Assembly: GCA_035315065.1 (NCBI GenBank) | Contig: DATFYM010000111.1 | Location: 1-64,000 of the forward strand | Direction of reading: 5' to 3' | DNA length: 64,000 nt | From: DATFYM01 sp035315065 | Lineage (GTDB): Bacteria > Acidobacteriota > Terriglobia > UBA7540 | In this document: one piece after another, positions 1 to 11,202 of the stretch | Position numbering within the stretch: position 1 is the stretch's first letter | How the letters are laid out: each line of letters begins with the position of its first letter | Program-made: the position numbers and the translations under genes | Notes under the pieces: generated by a model | What the model was told of the DNA's origin: nothing | Database searches by the model: none | Seen by the model: the letters and a program-made list of their open reading frames with translations, nothing else

Positions 1-185
1 CTCGCTCTGGAGAGATTCTCCGGGGTTCATTTCGGCGCGCCCGCGGGGCGGCAGTAGTCGCGGTGGCCAAGCAAGCCGGCTTTCCGCTGCTCAAATCAAG
101 GTCTACCTCGCGCCGGATACCGTTATCGGCGGATTGGGGGAGTGATATTCTCTCCAGCCAGCCGGACATGCTAGGATGAGGATGG
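1..185. other. Left edge, no supported gene
   Basis: No convincing coding region begins here. One plus-strand frame stays open from about position 50 to the stop at 176-178 and could be the last residues of a gene cut by the window edge, but its translation is not recognisable. Confidence 0.3.
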
Positions 186-611
186 ATGAGCCTGTTCAAA
201 GTCACCGTCGTAGCCCGGAACACGAAAGACGAGACTCTGGCCAGCGCGCCCCTGGAAGCGCTGGTGGATTCGGGCTCTGAACTCACTTGGTTGCCCAGGG
301 ACGTGCTCTTGGGGATCCAGATCACCCCACTCCGCAAGCGCACCTTTTCGACTGCGACGCAGCAACGGGTCAGCCGCGACACGGGATACGCGATCTTGTC
401 GGCGGAGGGCTTTGAAACCGTCGACGAGGTGGTCTTCGCCGAACCGGGGGACTTGACGCTGCTCGGCGTCAGGACGCTGGAAGGCTTTGGGGTCATGGTA
501 GACAGCATCGCTCATCGGTTCGTGGCTACCGGCACCATAGTTGCCGTCGCCACGGGTTCACCCCGCCACCGCCCAATGGCGACCCCTCGAAGGGCTAAGG
601 GCAGGCCGTAA
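186..611 (+). CDS. Retropepsin-like (clan AA) aspartic protease domain protein
   Basis: A 141-residue protein built around one retropepsin-like half-barrel. The catalytic-type triad Asp28-Ser29-Gly30 sits in the motif ALVDSGSELTWLP, and a second conserved stretch (LLGVRTLEGFGVMVD, about 94-108) supplies the usual glycine-containing C-terminal part. Single-domain proteins of this family would have to dimerise to form an active site; substrates are unknown. The last 25 residues are basic and low in complexity. There is no signal peptide, so a cytoplasmic location is inferred. Two further members of the same fold occur at 25858 and 27787. The start is the ATG at 186, preceded by a purine-rich aggatgaggatgg. 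The fold assignment is fairly sure; proteolytic activity is not shown. Confidence 0.75.
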   Translation: MSLFKVTVVARNTKDETLASAPLEALVDSGSELTWLPRDVLLGIQITPLRKRTFSTATQQRVSRDTGYAILSAEGFETVDEVVFAEPGDLTLLGVRTLEGFGVMVDSIAHRFVATGTIVAVATGSPRHRPMATPRRAKGRP

Positions 612-629
612 AGTCGCCGCTACAGCGTG

Positions 630-635
630 TATAAT
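630..635 (+). promoter_or_regulatory. Possible -10 element (TATAAT)
   Basis: A perfect TATAAT lies 9 bases before the GTG at 644, so a transcript starting about 7 bases after it would be leaderless. The -35 region (around 606-612) is poor, which keeps confidence low. Confidence 0.3.
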
Positions 636-643
636 TCCTAACC

Positions 644-823
644 GTGGCGAGCCGTATTGAGGTCAATCACAACGCGACGACACTCGAACCCGGGACGCAC
701 GTCCGCAGCCTTAACCCGAACTATAGGCACGAAGGCGTCGGCAGGGTGCTGAAGGTCCACAGACCTTGGAAAGCAGGTCTGCGCCACCGCTTCACTTTTC
801 ACAACACAATCTGCGCTGACTAG
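644..823 (+). CDS. Possible small basic protein, unrecognised
   Basis: A GTG-started reading frame of 59 codons, rich in Arg, His and Lys (for example RSLNPNYRHEGVGRVLKVH). It has the look of a compact folded protein rather than a random frame, but I recognise no family. It fills half of the 409-base gap between the retropepsin-like gene and the hydrogenase operon. There is no Shine-Dalgarno sequence; a perfect TATAAT immediately upstream would make the transcript leaderless. An overlapping minus-strand frame (638-934) is about equally open, so the coding call is tentative. Confidence 0.3.
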   Translation: MASRIEVNHNATTLEPGTHVRSLNPNYRHEGVGRVLKVHRPWKAGLRHRFTFHNTICAD

Positions 824-848
824 TTTGTTACGGGGGTCACAGGCCGAC

Positions 849-862
849 GTGACGCCGGTCAC
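849..862. promoter_or_regulatory. CRP/FNR-like palindromic operator upstream of the hoxE operon
   Basis: GTGACGCCGGTCAC is a 14-base palindrome that fits the CRP geometry GTGA-N6-TCAC. It lies 159 bases before the HoxE start codon. A near-identical palindrome (GTGACCTCGGTCAC) lies upstream of the HybA/NrfD operon at 13874-13887, and I noticed no third copy in the window. Binding by a CRP/FNR-family regulator is an inference; no such DNA-binding regulator is encoded in the window. Confidence 0.45.
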
Positions 863-1020
863 TGTCCCAATCGTATCCGAGGGGGCACCCTGTTGAGTTA
901 TAGGGTAGTCCCGGTCGGGGAGCCGAACTTCCACAGCGTTGGCCTCATTGCTCGGGCGCTACCCATTGTGCCGGAGACATAGTTTATAGATGAGTTAACG
1001 AGAGCTAAGGAGTACGGAGT

Positions 1021-1562
1021 ATGCAGACATTAGCCTCCGAGCCGGCCTCGAAAGTGGAGAAGGTCGACCAGGATTTCATCGATCGCGTGATTGCTGGCCA
1101 GAACGGCCGTCCTGGCGCGCTGCTCAGCATCCTCGAGAAGGTCCAGGATCATCACCCCAAAAAATATCTTCCCGAGGAGACGCTCGAATATATCGCGGCC
1201 CGCGCCGATATTCCGTTGTCCCAGGTTTACAGCGTAGTTACCTTCTATGCGCTTTTTAATCAGGAGCCTCAGGGCCGGAACACGATCTGCATCTGCCGCG
1301 GTACGGCTTGTCACACCCGAGGTTCTCGCAACCTGCTCGAACGTCTGATGGTCGACTTAGGCCTGGACGGTTCCCACGAAGAATCGGCGGACAAGATTGC
1401 CGCCAGTACACCGGACGGTAAGTACACCGTGCGTACAGTCGCCTGTTTCGGTCAGTGTGCCCTCGCTCCCGTGGTTGAAGTGAATCACTCCATTTTCGGC
1501 CACATGAACGAGCAGGCCCTGCACCGCGAAGTGGAAGCCCTGGCAAAGGAAAGGGCAAGCCA

Positions 1563-1566
<4 letters not shown>
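1021..1566 (+). CDS. hoxE: HoxE/NuoE-like [2Fe-2S] subunit of NAD-linked hydrogenase
   Basis: A 181-residue thioredoxin-fold [2Fe-2S] protein of the 24-kDa complex I subunit family. The cluster ligands are visible as Cys92-x4-Cys97 (ICICRGTACH) and Cys142-x3-Cys146 (VACFGQCAL). The N-terminal 85 residues form the helical region usual for NuoE, and the length is typical. In the diaphorase module it passes electrons between the FMN of HoxF and the rest of the chain. It is the first gene of a tight operon: its stop overlaps the start of the next gene by four bases (ATGA). The start is the ATG at 1021, preceded by aggagtacggagt. NuoE of a true complex I is excluded by the hydrogenase subunits directly downstream. 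Confidence 0.88.
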
Positions 1567-4742
<3,176 letters not shown>

Positions 4743-4757
4743 TAAGGAGCGGCTGCG

Positions 4758-5468
4758 ATGCCTAAAGATATCTCCATGCGGATCGACGGCGAGCTTTGCA
4801 GCGCCAGCGAGGGTCAAAGTGTTCTCGACGTGGCTCGCGCGCACGGAAAGTATATTCCGACGCTCTGCTTTATGGAGGGTTTGTCGCCCTCGGGTTCCTG
4901 CCGCTTGTGCCTGGTGGAAGTGGCCGGCGTCGGCCGCCTGCTGCCGGCTTGCACCACTCCGGCGCAGAACGGGATGTCGGTCCTCACCAACTCGGAGAAG
5001 CTCACGCATTACCGTCGGATGGCCCTCGAGTTCCTGTTTATCGAGCGCAACCACTATTGTTCGGTTTGCGTCTCCAACGGGCATTGTGAGTTGCAAGCGC
5101 TGGCGCAGAAACTGGGTCTCACGCACGTTCGCTTCCCCTATAATTACCCGATTCTGCCGGTCGACGCCTCCCACGAGCGCTACGTCCTCGACCACAACCG
5201 TTGCATCCTGTGTACCCGCTGCGTGCGCGTCTGCGCCGAGGTGGAGGGAGCACACGTCTGGGACATCAGCTCGCGCGGCATCCACTCGATGCTGGTGTGC
5301 GACCTCAACCGCCCCTGGGGTCAGTCCCGCTCGTGTACCAGTTGCGGCAAGTGCGTGCAGGTGTGTCCTACGGGCGCCCTGGCGGAAAAGGGGCTGGCCG
5401 TAGAAGAGATGACCAAGCACAGCGAGAGCATCCGGCAACTCGCGACCAAACGGGGAGTTCACGCATGA
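4758..5468 (+). CDS. hoxU: HoxU diaphorase small subunit (NuoG N-terminal type)
   Basis: A 236-residue iron-sulfur protein. A plant-type [2Fe-2S] ferredoxin domain carries Cys37, Cys48, Cys51 and Cys65. It is followed by the His/Cys-ligated [4Fe-4S] site (NHYCSVCVSNGHCEL) in HoxU spacing rather than the H-x3-C spacing of NuoG, then two classical [4Fe-4S] motifs (CILCTRCVRVC and CTSCGKCVQVC). It wires the flavin subunit to the hydrogenase dimer and stands in for the first third of NuoG. The start ATG is 15 bases after the HoxF stop with aaggagcggctgcg upstream. Its stop overlaps the HoxY start (ATGA), implying translational coupling. Confidence 0.88.
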   Translation: MPKDISMRIDGELCSASEGQSVLDVARAHGKYIPTLCFMEGLSPSGSCRLCLVEVAGVGRLLPACTTPAQNGMSVLTNSEKLTHYRRMALEFLFIERNHYCSVCVSNGHCELQALAQKLGLTHVRFPYNYPILPVDASHERYVLDHNRCILCTRCVRVCAEVEGAHVWDISSRGIHSMLVCDLNRPWGQSRSCTSCGKCVQVCPTGALAEKGLAVEEMTKHSESIRQLATKRGVHA

Positions 5469-5995
5469 AGAAAGCGAAATTGGCTACGCTGTGGCTTGAC
5501 GGCTGCTCCGGCTGCCACATGTCCATCCTCGACATCGATGAGGCGATTGCAATCATTGCCCAGAAAGCGGACTTACTTTACGGCCCGCTGGTCGACGCCC
5601 ACACCTTTCCCGATGAGGTGGACGTGACGATTGTGGAGGGCGCTGTCAGCAGCCAGGACGACCTCGAGAAAATCCAGCACGTCCGCAGGCATACGCGGCT
5701 TCTGGTGGCGCTGGGCGACTGCGCCATCACCAGTAATGTCCCGGCCATGCGCAATCCCATCCCAGTGAAGAAACTCCTCGAGCGAATCTATGTGGAAGGC
5801 GTCGACACGAACCCCGGCGTCCCCACCGAGGGCGTGCCCCAACTGCTGAAGCACGCTGTGCCCATTCACGAAGTGGTAAAGGTGGATCTTTACGTCCCTG
5901 GCTGTCCGCCGCCGGCCTCCGCCATAAAGTTCGTACTCACGGAGTTGTTGAATGGCCGTCGGCCGGAGCTCAATTCCCAGGTCAAGTTCGGCTGA
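5465..5995 (+). CDS. hoxY: HoxY [NiFe] hydrogenase small subunit
   Basis: A 176-residue small subunit of a group-3 [NiFe] hydrogenase. The four ligands of the single proximal [4Fe-4S] cluster are Cys14 and Cys17 (DGCSGCH), Cys86 (LGDCA) and Cys147 (VPGCPPP). No C-terminal extension with medial and distal clusters is present, as expected for HoxY, and there is no Tat signal, so the enzyme is cytoplasmic. The start chosen is the ATG at 5465 inside the ATGA overlap with hoxU; the longer open frame upstream is just read-through of the hoxU region. Confidence 0.88.
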   Translation: MKKAKLATLWLDGCSGCHMSILDIDEAIAIIAQKADLLYGPLVDAHTFPDEVDVTIVEGAVSSQDDLEKIQHVRRHTRLLVALGDCAITSNVPAMRNPIPVKKLLERIYVEGVDTNPGVPTEGVPQLLKHAVPIHEVVKVDLYVPGCPPPASAIKFVLTELLNGRRPELNSQVKFG

Positions 5996-6005
5996 GGAGT
6001 CTGCG

Positions 6006-7427
6006 ATGCGAAAGATCACCATTGAACCGGTCACGCGTATAGAGGGTCACGCCAAGGTCACCCTTCGCCTGGATGACGACGGGCAGGTTGCTGACGCCCA
6101 GCTTCATGTTACGCAAGTGCGGGGATTTGAAAAGTTCACGGAGGGGCGCCCGTTCTACGAGATGCCCTCCATCACCGCCCGCATCTGCGGCATCTGCCCG
6201 ATCAGTCATCTGCTGGCATCGGCGAAGGCGTGCGACGCCATCATGAGCGTGCGCATCCCCGAGGCGGCCGCCAAACTGCGCGAGTTGCTGCACTGCGGCC
6301 AGATCGTGCAATCGCACGCCCTCAGCTTCTTCCATCTTTCGGCGCCCGACCTGCTGCTGGGCATGGACTCCGACCCGGCGCAGCGCAATGTTCTTGGCAT
6401 TCTCGCCACGCACCCCGACTTGGCCCGCGACGGCATCGCCCTGCGCAAGTTCGGCCAGCAGGTGATCGAAGGCTTGGCCAAGGAGCGTATCCATCCCTCC
6501 TGGACCGTTCCTGGCGGCGTCAACGCTCCCCTCGACGTCGCCGTGCGCGACCGCATTCTGGCCGGACTGCCGGACGCCAAGGCCATCGCTCACCGCACGC
6601 TGCAGCTCTTCAAAGGCGTAGTGGATCAGTTCCAAGAAGAAATTGCGAACTTCGGCAACGCTCCGACCCTGTACGCCGGCTTGGTCGATGCGGACGGCTA
6701 CCTGCAACTCTACGACGGCCAGATCCGTTTTCGCGACGCTGAAGGGAACATCATCGCCGACCAGATCGCCGCCCGCGACTATGCCAAGTTCATCGGTGAG
6801 GCGGCCCTGCCTACGTCTTACCTCAAGGCACCCTACTTCAAGCCTCTCGGGTATCCGGACGGCGTCTACCGCGTCGGCCCCCTGGCCCGGCTCAATGTGG
6901 CCGACCGCTGCGGCACTCCCGAAGCCGACGCCGAATTCGCGGAATTCCACCAGCGCTTTGGCAAAGTGGTCCAGAGCTCGTTCCACTTCCACTACGCGCG
7001 CCTGGTGGAAGCGCTCTACGCCCTGGAACGCATGGAAGTCCTGCTGAACGACACGATAATCCTGGAGAAACACGTGCGTGCCCACGCCAGCGTGAACGCT
7101 CTGGAAGGAATCGGTATCGCCGAAGCTCCGCGCGGCATCCTCATCCATCACTACAAGGTGGACGAGAAGGGTGCCATGAGGTGGGCGAACCTGATCATCG
7201 CCACCGGCCACAACAATCTGGCCATGAACCGCAGCATCCTCCAGACGGCAAAGCACTTCGTGGACGGCCGGCGTCTCACTGAGGGCATGTTGAATCGGGT
7301 TGAGGCAGTCATTCGCGCTTTCGACCCCTGCCTGAGTTGCTCGACGCATGCGCTCGGCCAGATGCCTCTGGAGGTGCAACTGATAGCGGCCGACGGCCGA
7401 ATACTCGACGCTCGGAGGCGCGACTAG
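6006..7427 (+). CDS. hoxH: HoxH [NiFe] hydrogenase large subunit
   Basis: A 473-residue catalytic subunit. The Ni-Fe site ligands are Cys61 and Cys64 in RICGICPISH and Cys442 and Cys445 in DPCLSCSTH. About 25 residues follow His448, which is the C-terminal peptide normally removed by a dedicated endopeptidase after nickel insertion; a candidate protease lies at 13262. The sequence resembles HoxH of bidirectional NAD-linked (group 3d) enzymes. The start is the ATG at 6006, 10 bases after the HoxY stop with gaggagt upstream; an earlier in-frame ATG at 5952 lies inside hoxY and lacks a ribosome-binding site. Confidence 0.9.
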   Translation: MRKITIEPVTRIEGHAKVTLRLDDDGQVADAQLHVTQVRGFEKFTEGRPFYEMPSITARICGICPISHLLASAKACDAIMSVRIPEAAAKLRELLHCGQIVQSHALSFFHLSAPDLLLGMDSDPAQRNVLGILATHPDLARDGIALRKFGQQVIEGLAKERIHPSWTVPGGVNAPLDVAVRDRILAGLPDAKAIAHRTLQLFKGVVDQFQEEIANFGNAPTLYAGLVDADGYLQLYDGQIRFRDAEGNIIADQIAARDYAKFIGEAALPTSYLKAPYFKPLGYPDGVYRVGPLARLNVADRCGTPEADAEFAEFHQRFGKVVQSSFHFHYARLVEALYALERMEVLLNDTIILEKHVRAHASVNALEGIGIAEAPRGILIHHYKVDEKGAMRWANLIIATGHNNLAMNRSILQTAKHFVDGRRLTEGMLNRVEAVIRAFDPCLSCSTHALGQMPLEVQLIAADGRILDARRRD

Positions 7428-7571
7428 ATGCCCAAGGTTCTCTTCATTGGTGCGGGCCGGCGTGTGGGAACCCCTTGCAAGGCGGCGCTATCGTTCGCGG
7501 TTCCCTGGTGTATCTGCACCAAACGGTGGTACAGTTGGCCCCTTAGAGAGGGACCGGAGGCGCCGGCATGA
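7428..7571 (+). CDS. Short ORF of 47 codons, possible gene fragment
   Basis: It begins MPKVLFIGAGRRVG, which resembles the N-terminus of ATP-grasp or nucleotide-binding enzymes, but after about 14 residues the resemblance ends and the frame stops at 7571. It abuts the hoxH stop and its own stop overlaps the GTG/ATG region of the next gene (ATGA at 7568). It may be a remnant of a gene lost between the two hydrogenase operons, or a small translated linker. I assign no function. Confidence 0.25.
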   Translation: MPKVLFIGAGRRVGTPCKAALSFAVPWCICTKRWYSWPLREGPEAPA

Positions 7572-8800
7572 GTGTAGATGATTCCGCCGGCGAAGTTCGT
7601 AAGAAGAAACCGCGTAGAGGCTCACGAAAAGGGACACTCATGACGGAACCAATCCTCTCGCGTCACGACCACGCGATCCTGGAATGCGACCAGTTTCAAG
7701 CGCTGTTTGACGTGCTCACCCATAAAGGTTACCAAATTCTGGGGCCCACGCTGCGGGACGGGGCCATTGTGTACGACGACCTTGCCAAGGCCGCTGATTT
7801 GCCCGCCGGCTGGACGGATCGGCAAGACGGTGGAACCTACCGCTTGGAACGGCGCGAGGACCAAGCCCTCTTTGGATATAACGTCGGGCCCCATTCCTGG
7901 AAGCGATTCCTCCATCCGCCGGTGCTGCGTTTGTGGCAGGCCGAGCGCGCCGGCGGCACTTTCCAGATCAAGGAGGAAGATGGTGTCGAGATCCCCAAGA
8001 TGGCGTTTCTCGGTGTGCGCGCATGCGAGCTGAATGCTATCGCCATTCAGGACAAGGTGTTTCTGAGTGGAAACTGGGCCGACCCGTCGTATCGATCCCG
8101 ACGCGAGAGGACCTTTGTCGTTGCCGTCAACTGCGGCCAAGCTAGCGGGACATGTTTCTGCGTCTCGATGAAGACGGGTCCCAAGGCCACGTCCGGATTT
8201 GACCTGGCTCTGACCGAGGTTTTAGAGGACGGCGCCCACTACTTCGTGGTTGAGGCCGGCACCGAAGCCGGGGAAGGAGTGTTGGCTGAACTTCTCCAGC
8301 GCGCCCAGCCCGCCTGTCGCATAGCCTCCGAAATTGAGAAGGCTAAGGCGCGGGACATCGTCGCCCGAACCGCTGAACACATGGGCCGCAGCCTGGACAC
8401 CGACGGCATCAAGGAACTCCTCTACCGCAACTACGAGCATCCCCGTTGGGACCAGGTGGCGACGCGCTGCCTCACCTGTGCGAATTGCACCATGGTATGT
8501 CCGACTTGCTTCTGTAATACGGTAGAAGATGTCACCGACCTCAAGGGCGAGCACGCGGAGCGCTGGCGCAAATGGGACTCCTGCTTCACGACCGATTTCT
8601 CATACATCCACGGCGGCAGCATTCGCTCGACGGCCCGCGCGCGCTATCGCCAGTGGATGACCCATAAACTCGCCACCTGGATCGACCAGTTTGGGACGTC
8701 CGGCTGTGTCGGCTGCGGACGATGTATCACCTGGTGCCCGGTGGCTATCGACATTACCCAGGAAGTTCGCGCTATTCGCGAGACCGAGGCAGGTCTTTGA
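7568..8800 (+). CDS. hydB: Group-3b hydrogenase beta subunit (HydB/AsrA-like Fe-S protein)
   Basis: A 410-residue iron-sulfur protein of the sulfhydrogenase beta / anaerobic sulfite reductase A family. A cysteine group CGQASGTCFC lies mid-protein. The C-terminal third has two dicluster motifs, CLTCANCTMVCPTCFC and GCVGCGRCITWCP. It should move electrons between the FAD subunit and the hydrogenase core. Two starts are possible: ATG 7568, with ggagg eight bases upstream, or ATG 7640 (MTEPILS), where family similarity appears to begin; the extra 24 residues are Lys/Arg-rich. It opens a five-gene group (beta, CNBD protein, gamma, delta, alpha). A nested hairpin repeat separates it from the next gene. 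Confidence 0.85.
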   Translation: MSVDDSAGEVRKKKPRRGSRKGTLMTEPILSRHDHAILECDQFQALFDVLTHKGYQILGPTLRDGAIVYDDLAKAADLPAGWTDRQDGGTYRLERREDQALFGYNVGPHSWKRFLHPPVLRLWQAERAGGTFQIKEEDGVEIPKMAFLGVRACELNAIAIQDKVFLSGNWADPSYRSRRERTFVVAVNCGQASGTCFCVSMKTGPKATSGFDLALTEVLEDGAHYFVVEAGTEAGEGVLAELLQRAQPACRIASEIEKAKARDIVARTAEHMGRSLDTDGIKELLYRNYEHPRWDQVATRCLTCANCTMVCPTCFCNTVEDVTDLKGEHAERWRKWDSCFTTDFSYIHGGSIRSTARARYRQWMTHKLATWIDQFGTSGCVGCGRCITWCPVAIDITQEVRAIRETEAGL

Positions 8801-9077
8801 TTGCCGATTGCTGATTGACGATTGAAAAAGGTACTCAGCCATCGGCTCTCAGCCTTCAGCCCAGTAACAGGCGGGCGTTTGAAGGTGTGAAGCAATTGCC
8901 AAGGAGCTTCCAACACAGAGACACAGAGGCACAGAGAAAAATGGGAAACGTCGGGAAACAAATGACCTCTTCATGTGATTCTCTTTGTCTTCTCTGTGTC
9001 TCCGTGCCTCTGTGTTTAATTTTTTCACATATTCTGAGTGCTGATGGCTGATAGCTCTTCAATCGGCAATCGTCAAT
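8799..9077. repeat. Nested heptad inverted repeat between hydB and the CNBD gene
   Basis: Outer arms are gattgac-type heptads (8799-8826 and 9058-9077). A middle pair is of agccatcagc type (about 8836-8870 and 9034-9054). Inner arms are cacagag-type octads (8912-8941 and 8988-9017). The whole 299-base intergenic gap inside the hydrogenase operon consists of this structure, and no gene is visible in it. The outer arm begins at the hydB stop codon. Confidence 0.85.
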
Positions 9078-9099
9078 ACGAAGGGAGGCTGATAAAATA

Positions 9100-9558
9100 A
9101 TGGAAACTCTTGAGCGCATTCTCATCGAACACCCTTTTTTTGCAGGTATGAAACAGGAGCACATGGAACTGTTGGTCGGATGTGCCTCCAATGTGCGCTT
9201 TGACGCCGGCCAGTTCATCCTGCGCGAAGGGCAGGAGGCCAACAACTTCTACCTCCTGCGGCAGGGCAAGGTGGCGCTCGATGTTTACGCCCCGGAACGG
9301 GGAGGCATCACCATCCAGACGCTTGGCGCCGGCGATATCTTGGGCTGGTCATGGCTGGTACCGCCTTTCCGTTGGAGGTTCGACGCTCGGGCGGTGGAGC
9401 TGACCCGGGCCATCGCCCTGGACGGAAAATGCCTCCGACAAAAATGCGAGAACGACTGTTGCCTGGGTTACGAATTGATGAAGCGATTTTCCCAGGTGAT
9501 GGTAGACCATCTTACAGCGACGAGGTTACAACTCCTCAATGTCTACGACTCCCATTGA
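9100..9558 (+). CDS. Cyclic nucleotide-binding domain protein of hydrogenase operon
   Basis: A 152-residue protein consisting of one cNMP-binding beta-roll (motifs FDAGQFILREGQEANNFYLL and the glycine-rich turn before ILGWSWLVPP). There is no helix-turn-helix, so it is not a CRP-type transcription factor. A comparable stand-alone CNBD protein is common in group-3b hydrogenase operons, where a role in enzyme modulation or assembly is suspected but unproven. Several cysteines (KCLRQKCENDCC) near the C-terminus might bind metal. The start is ATG 9100 with gggaggc about 14 bases upstream. The gene overlaps the next one by 20 bases, indicating coupling. Confidence 0.75.
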   Translation: METLERILIEHPFFAGMKQEHMELLVGCASNVRFDAGQFILREGQEANNFYLLRQGKVALDVYAPERGGITIQTLGAGDILGWSWLVPPFRWRFDARAVELTRAIALDGKCLRQKCENDCCLGYELMKRFSQVMVDHLTATRLQLLNVYDSH

Positions 9559-10405
9559 ATTCATGACCGCCGCGGCCGCGCCGGACCCCATGCTGCCGCG
9601 CCCTTACCGGGTGCAAAAACTACGGCAGGAAACGTCCGATACTTTCACCCTGGAGCTGGAGCCGGAAGGCGGAGCCCGCGATTTGGTCTTTGCGCCGGGC
9701 CAGTTCAATATGCTTTACGCCTTCGGCGTGGGCGAGGTGCCAATCTCCATCAGCGGCGATCCCGGAAAGCCGGCAATACTCGTGCACACCACGCGCGAGG
9801 TCGGGACCGTGACGCGTGCCATGCGCAGGCTGAAACCCTGGGATTCGCTGGGAGTGCGGGGTCCCTATGGAGTGGGGTGGCCAGTGACCCAAGCCCGCGG
9901 CGCCGACGTGGTGATCGTGGCGGGTGGTATCGGGCTGGCCCCGCTAAGGCCCACGCTTTACCAGGTGTTGGCGGCGCGCAAGTACTACGGCAAGGTGGTC
10001 TTGCTTTATGGCACGCGCACGCCTGCGGACATCCTGTTCCGGCGCGAACTGCAGCAGTGGCGCTTGCGCTTCGATCTGGAGGTTCACGTCACCGTCGACC
10101 GGGCCATGGGCAACTGGCGCGGCAACGTGGGGGTGGTGACCTCCCTCATCCCACGCGCCCCCTTTGACCCGCACAGCACGGTGGCGATGGTCTGCGGCCC
10201 CGAGGTCATGATGCGGTACACGGTGCAGGAGCTCGAAAAGCGCGGGGTCGCCATCGAGAACATCTACATTTCCATGGAACGCAACATGAAGTGCGCGCTG
10301 GGCTTCTGCGGGCACTGCCAGTACGGGTCCACGTTCATCTGCAAGGACGGGCCTGTGTTCCGCTACGACCGGATTCAGCCGATGTTTGCCATCAGGGAGA
10401 TCTGA
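9539..10405 (+). CDS. hydG: Group-3b hydrogenase gamma subunit (FAD/NAD(P)H oxidoreductase)
   Basis: A 288-residue ferredoxin-NADP reductase-type protein. The N-terminal FAD barrel is at about 15-110, followed by the NAD(P)-binding half with GGIGLAPLRP. The C-terminal [2Fe-2S] ligands are Cys252, Cys257, Cys260 and Cys268 (CALGFCGHCQYG). It is homologous to the gamma subunit of archaeal sulfhydrogenases and to the electron-transfer subunit of dihydroorotate dehydrogenase. It provides the pyridine nucleotide site of the enzyme, probably NADPH by family analogy. The start at ATG 9539 overlaps the previous gene; the delta subunit follows after two bases. Confidence 0.88.
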   Translation: MSTTPIEFMTAAAAPDPMLPRPYRVQKLRQETSDTFTLELEPEGGARDLVFAPGQFNMLYAFGVGEVPISISGDPGKPAILVHTTREVGTVTRAMRRLKPWDSLGVRGPYGVGWPVTQARGADVVIVAGGIGLAPLRPTLYQVLAARKYYGKVVLLYGTRTPADILFRRELQQWRLRFDLEVHVTVDRAMGNWRGNVGVVTSLIPRAPFDPHSTVAMVCGPEVMMRYTVQELEKRGVAIENIYISMERNMKCALGFCGHCQYGSTFICKDGPVFRYDRIQPMFAIREI

Positions 10406-10407
10406 AA

Positions 10408-11202
10408 ATGGCCGCGCGTGCAAAACCGAAGCTTGCCGTCTGGAAATTCGCCTCTTGTGACGGATGCCAGTTGAGCCTGCTAGACTGCGAAGACGAATTG
10501 CTGGCCGTTGCCGGCCAGGTGGAGATCGCCAACTTCGTCGAAGCTTCGCGCGCCGTGGTTAAGGGTCCCTACGATCTGTCGCTGGTGGAAGGTTCTATCA
10601 CTACGCCGCACGATGCGGAACGTATTCACCAGGTGCGGCGCGCCTCCAAGTTCCTGATTACCATCGGGGCTTGCGCTACGGCGGGCGGCATCCAGGCGCT
10701 GCGGAATTTCAAGGACGTTCGAGATTTTACCTCGATGGTCTATGCTACGCCCCAGTACATCCAGACCCTCAACAAGTCTACGCCTATCGTCGACCATGTG
10801 CAGGTCGATTTTGAGCTGCACGGCTGTCCCATCAACAAGTATCAGCTCGTCGAGGTCCTCAGCGCCTTCCTGAACGGGCGCAAACCCAACACGCCTTCTC
10901 ACAGCGTCTGCGTGGAGTGCAAGCGGCGAGGGACCGTCTGCGTGATGGTGGCGCAGGGCACCCCCTGCCTGGGACCTGTCACCCACGCCGGCTGTGGCGC
11001 GATCTGCCCGTCGTACAACCGGGGTTGCTACGGATGCTTCGGCCCGATGGAGACGCCCAACACCGTTTCGCTCAGCGAGGGCTGGGTCCGCCTGGGCGCG
11101 ACGGAGCCAGACTTAGTGCGCGCGTTCCGCGGCTTCAATGCGTTTGCCGAGGCGTTCCGCAGGGAGAGCGAAGCCCATGAAGACCAGAACCCTAAAGGTT
11201 GA
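10408..11202 (+). CDS. hydD: Group-3b hydrogenase delta (small) subunit
   Basis: A 264-residue small subunit. Proximal cluster ligands are Cys17 and Cys20 (SCDGCQ), Cys89 (GACA) and Cys140 (HGCP). A C-terminal cysteine-rich segment (CVECKRRG, then GCGAICPSYNRGCYGC) should bind the two further [4Fe-4S] clusters typical of this subgroup. No signal peptide. The chosen start is ATG 10408, two bases after the gamma-subunit stop; a longer open frame upstream lies within that gene. It overlaps the alpha-subunit start by 26 bases. Its closest functional relatives are HyhS/HydD of thermococcal soluble hydrogenases. Confidence 0.87.
   Translation: MAARAKPKLAVWKFASCDGCQLSLLDCEDELLAVAGQVEIANFVEASRAVVKGPYDLSLVEGSITTPHDAERIHQVRRASKFLITIGACATAGGIQALRNFKDVRDFTSMVYATPQYIQTLNKSTPIVDHVQVDFELHGCPINKYQLVEVLSAFLNGRKPNTPSHSVCVECKRRGTVCVMVAQGTPCLGPVTHAGCGAICPSYNRGCYGCFGPMETPNTVSLSEGWVRLGATEPDLVRAFRGFNAFAEAFRRESEAHEDQNPKG

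Noticed and set aside
638..934. Minus-strand protein of 98 residues
   Set aside because: No recognisable motif, no ribosome-binding site, and it overlaps an equally open plus-strand frame and the putative operator.
9100..9558. CRP-type transcription factor as regulator of the palindromes
   Set aside because: The protein has only the cyclic-nucleotide fold and no helix-turn-helix, so it cannot be the DNA-binding partner.
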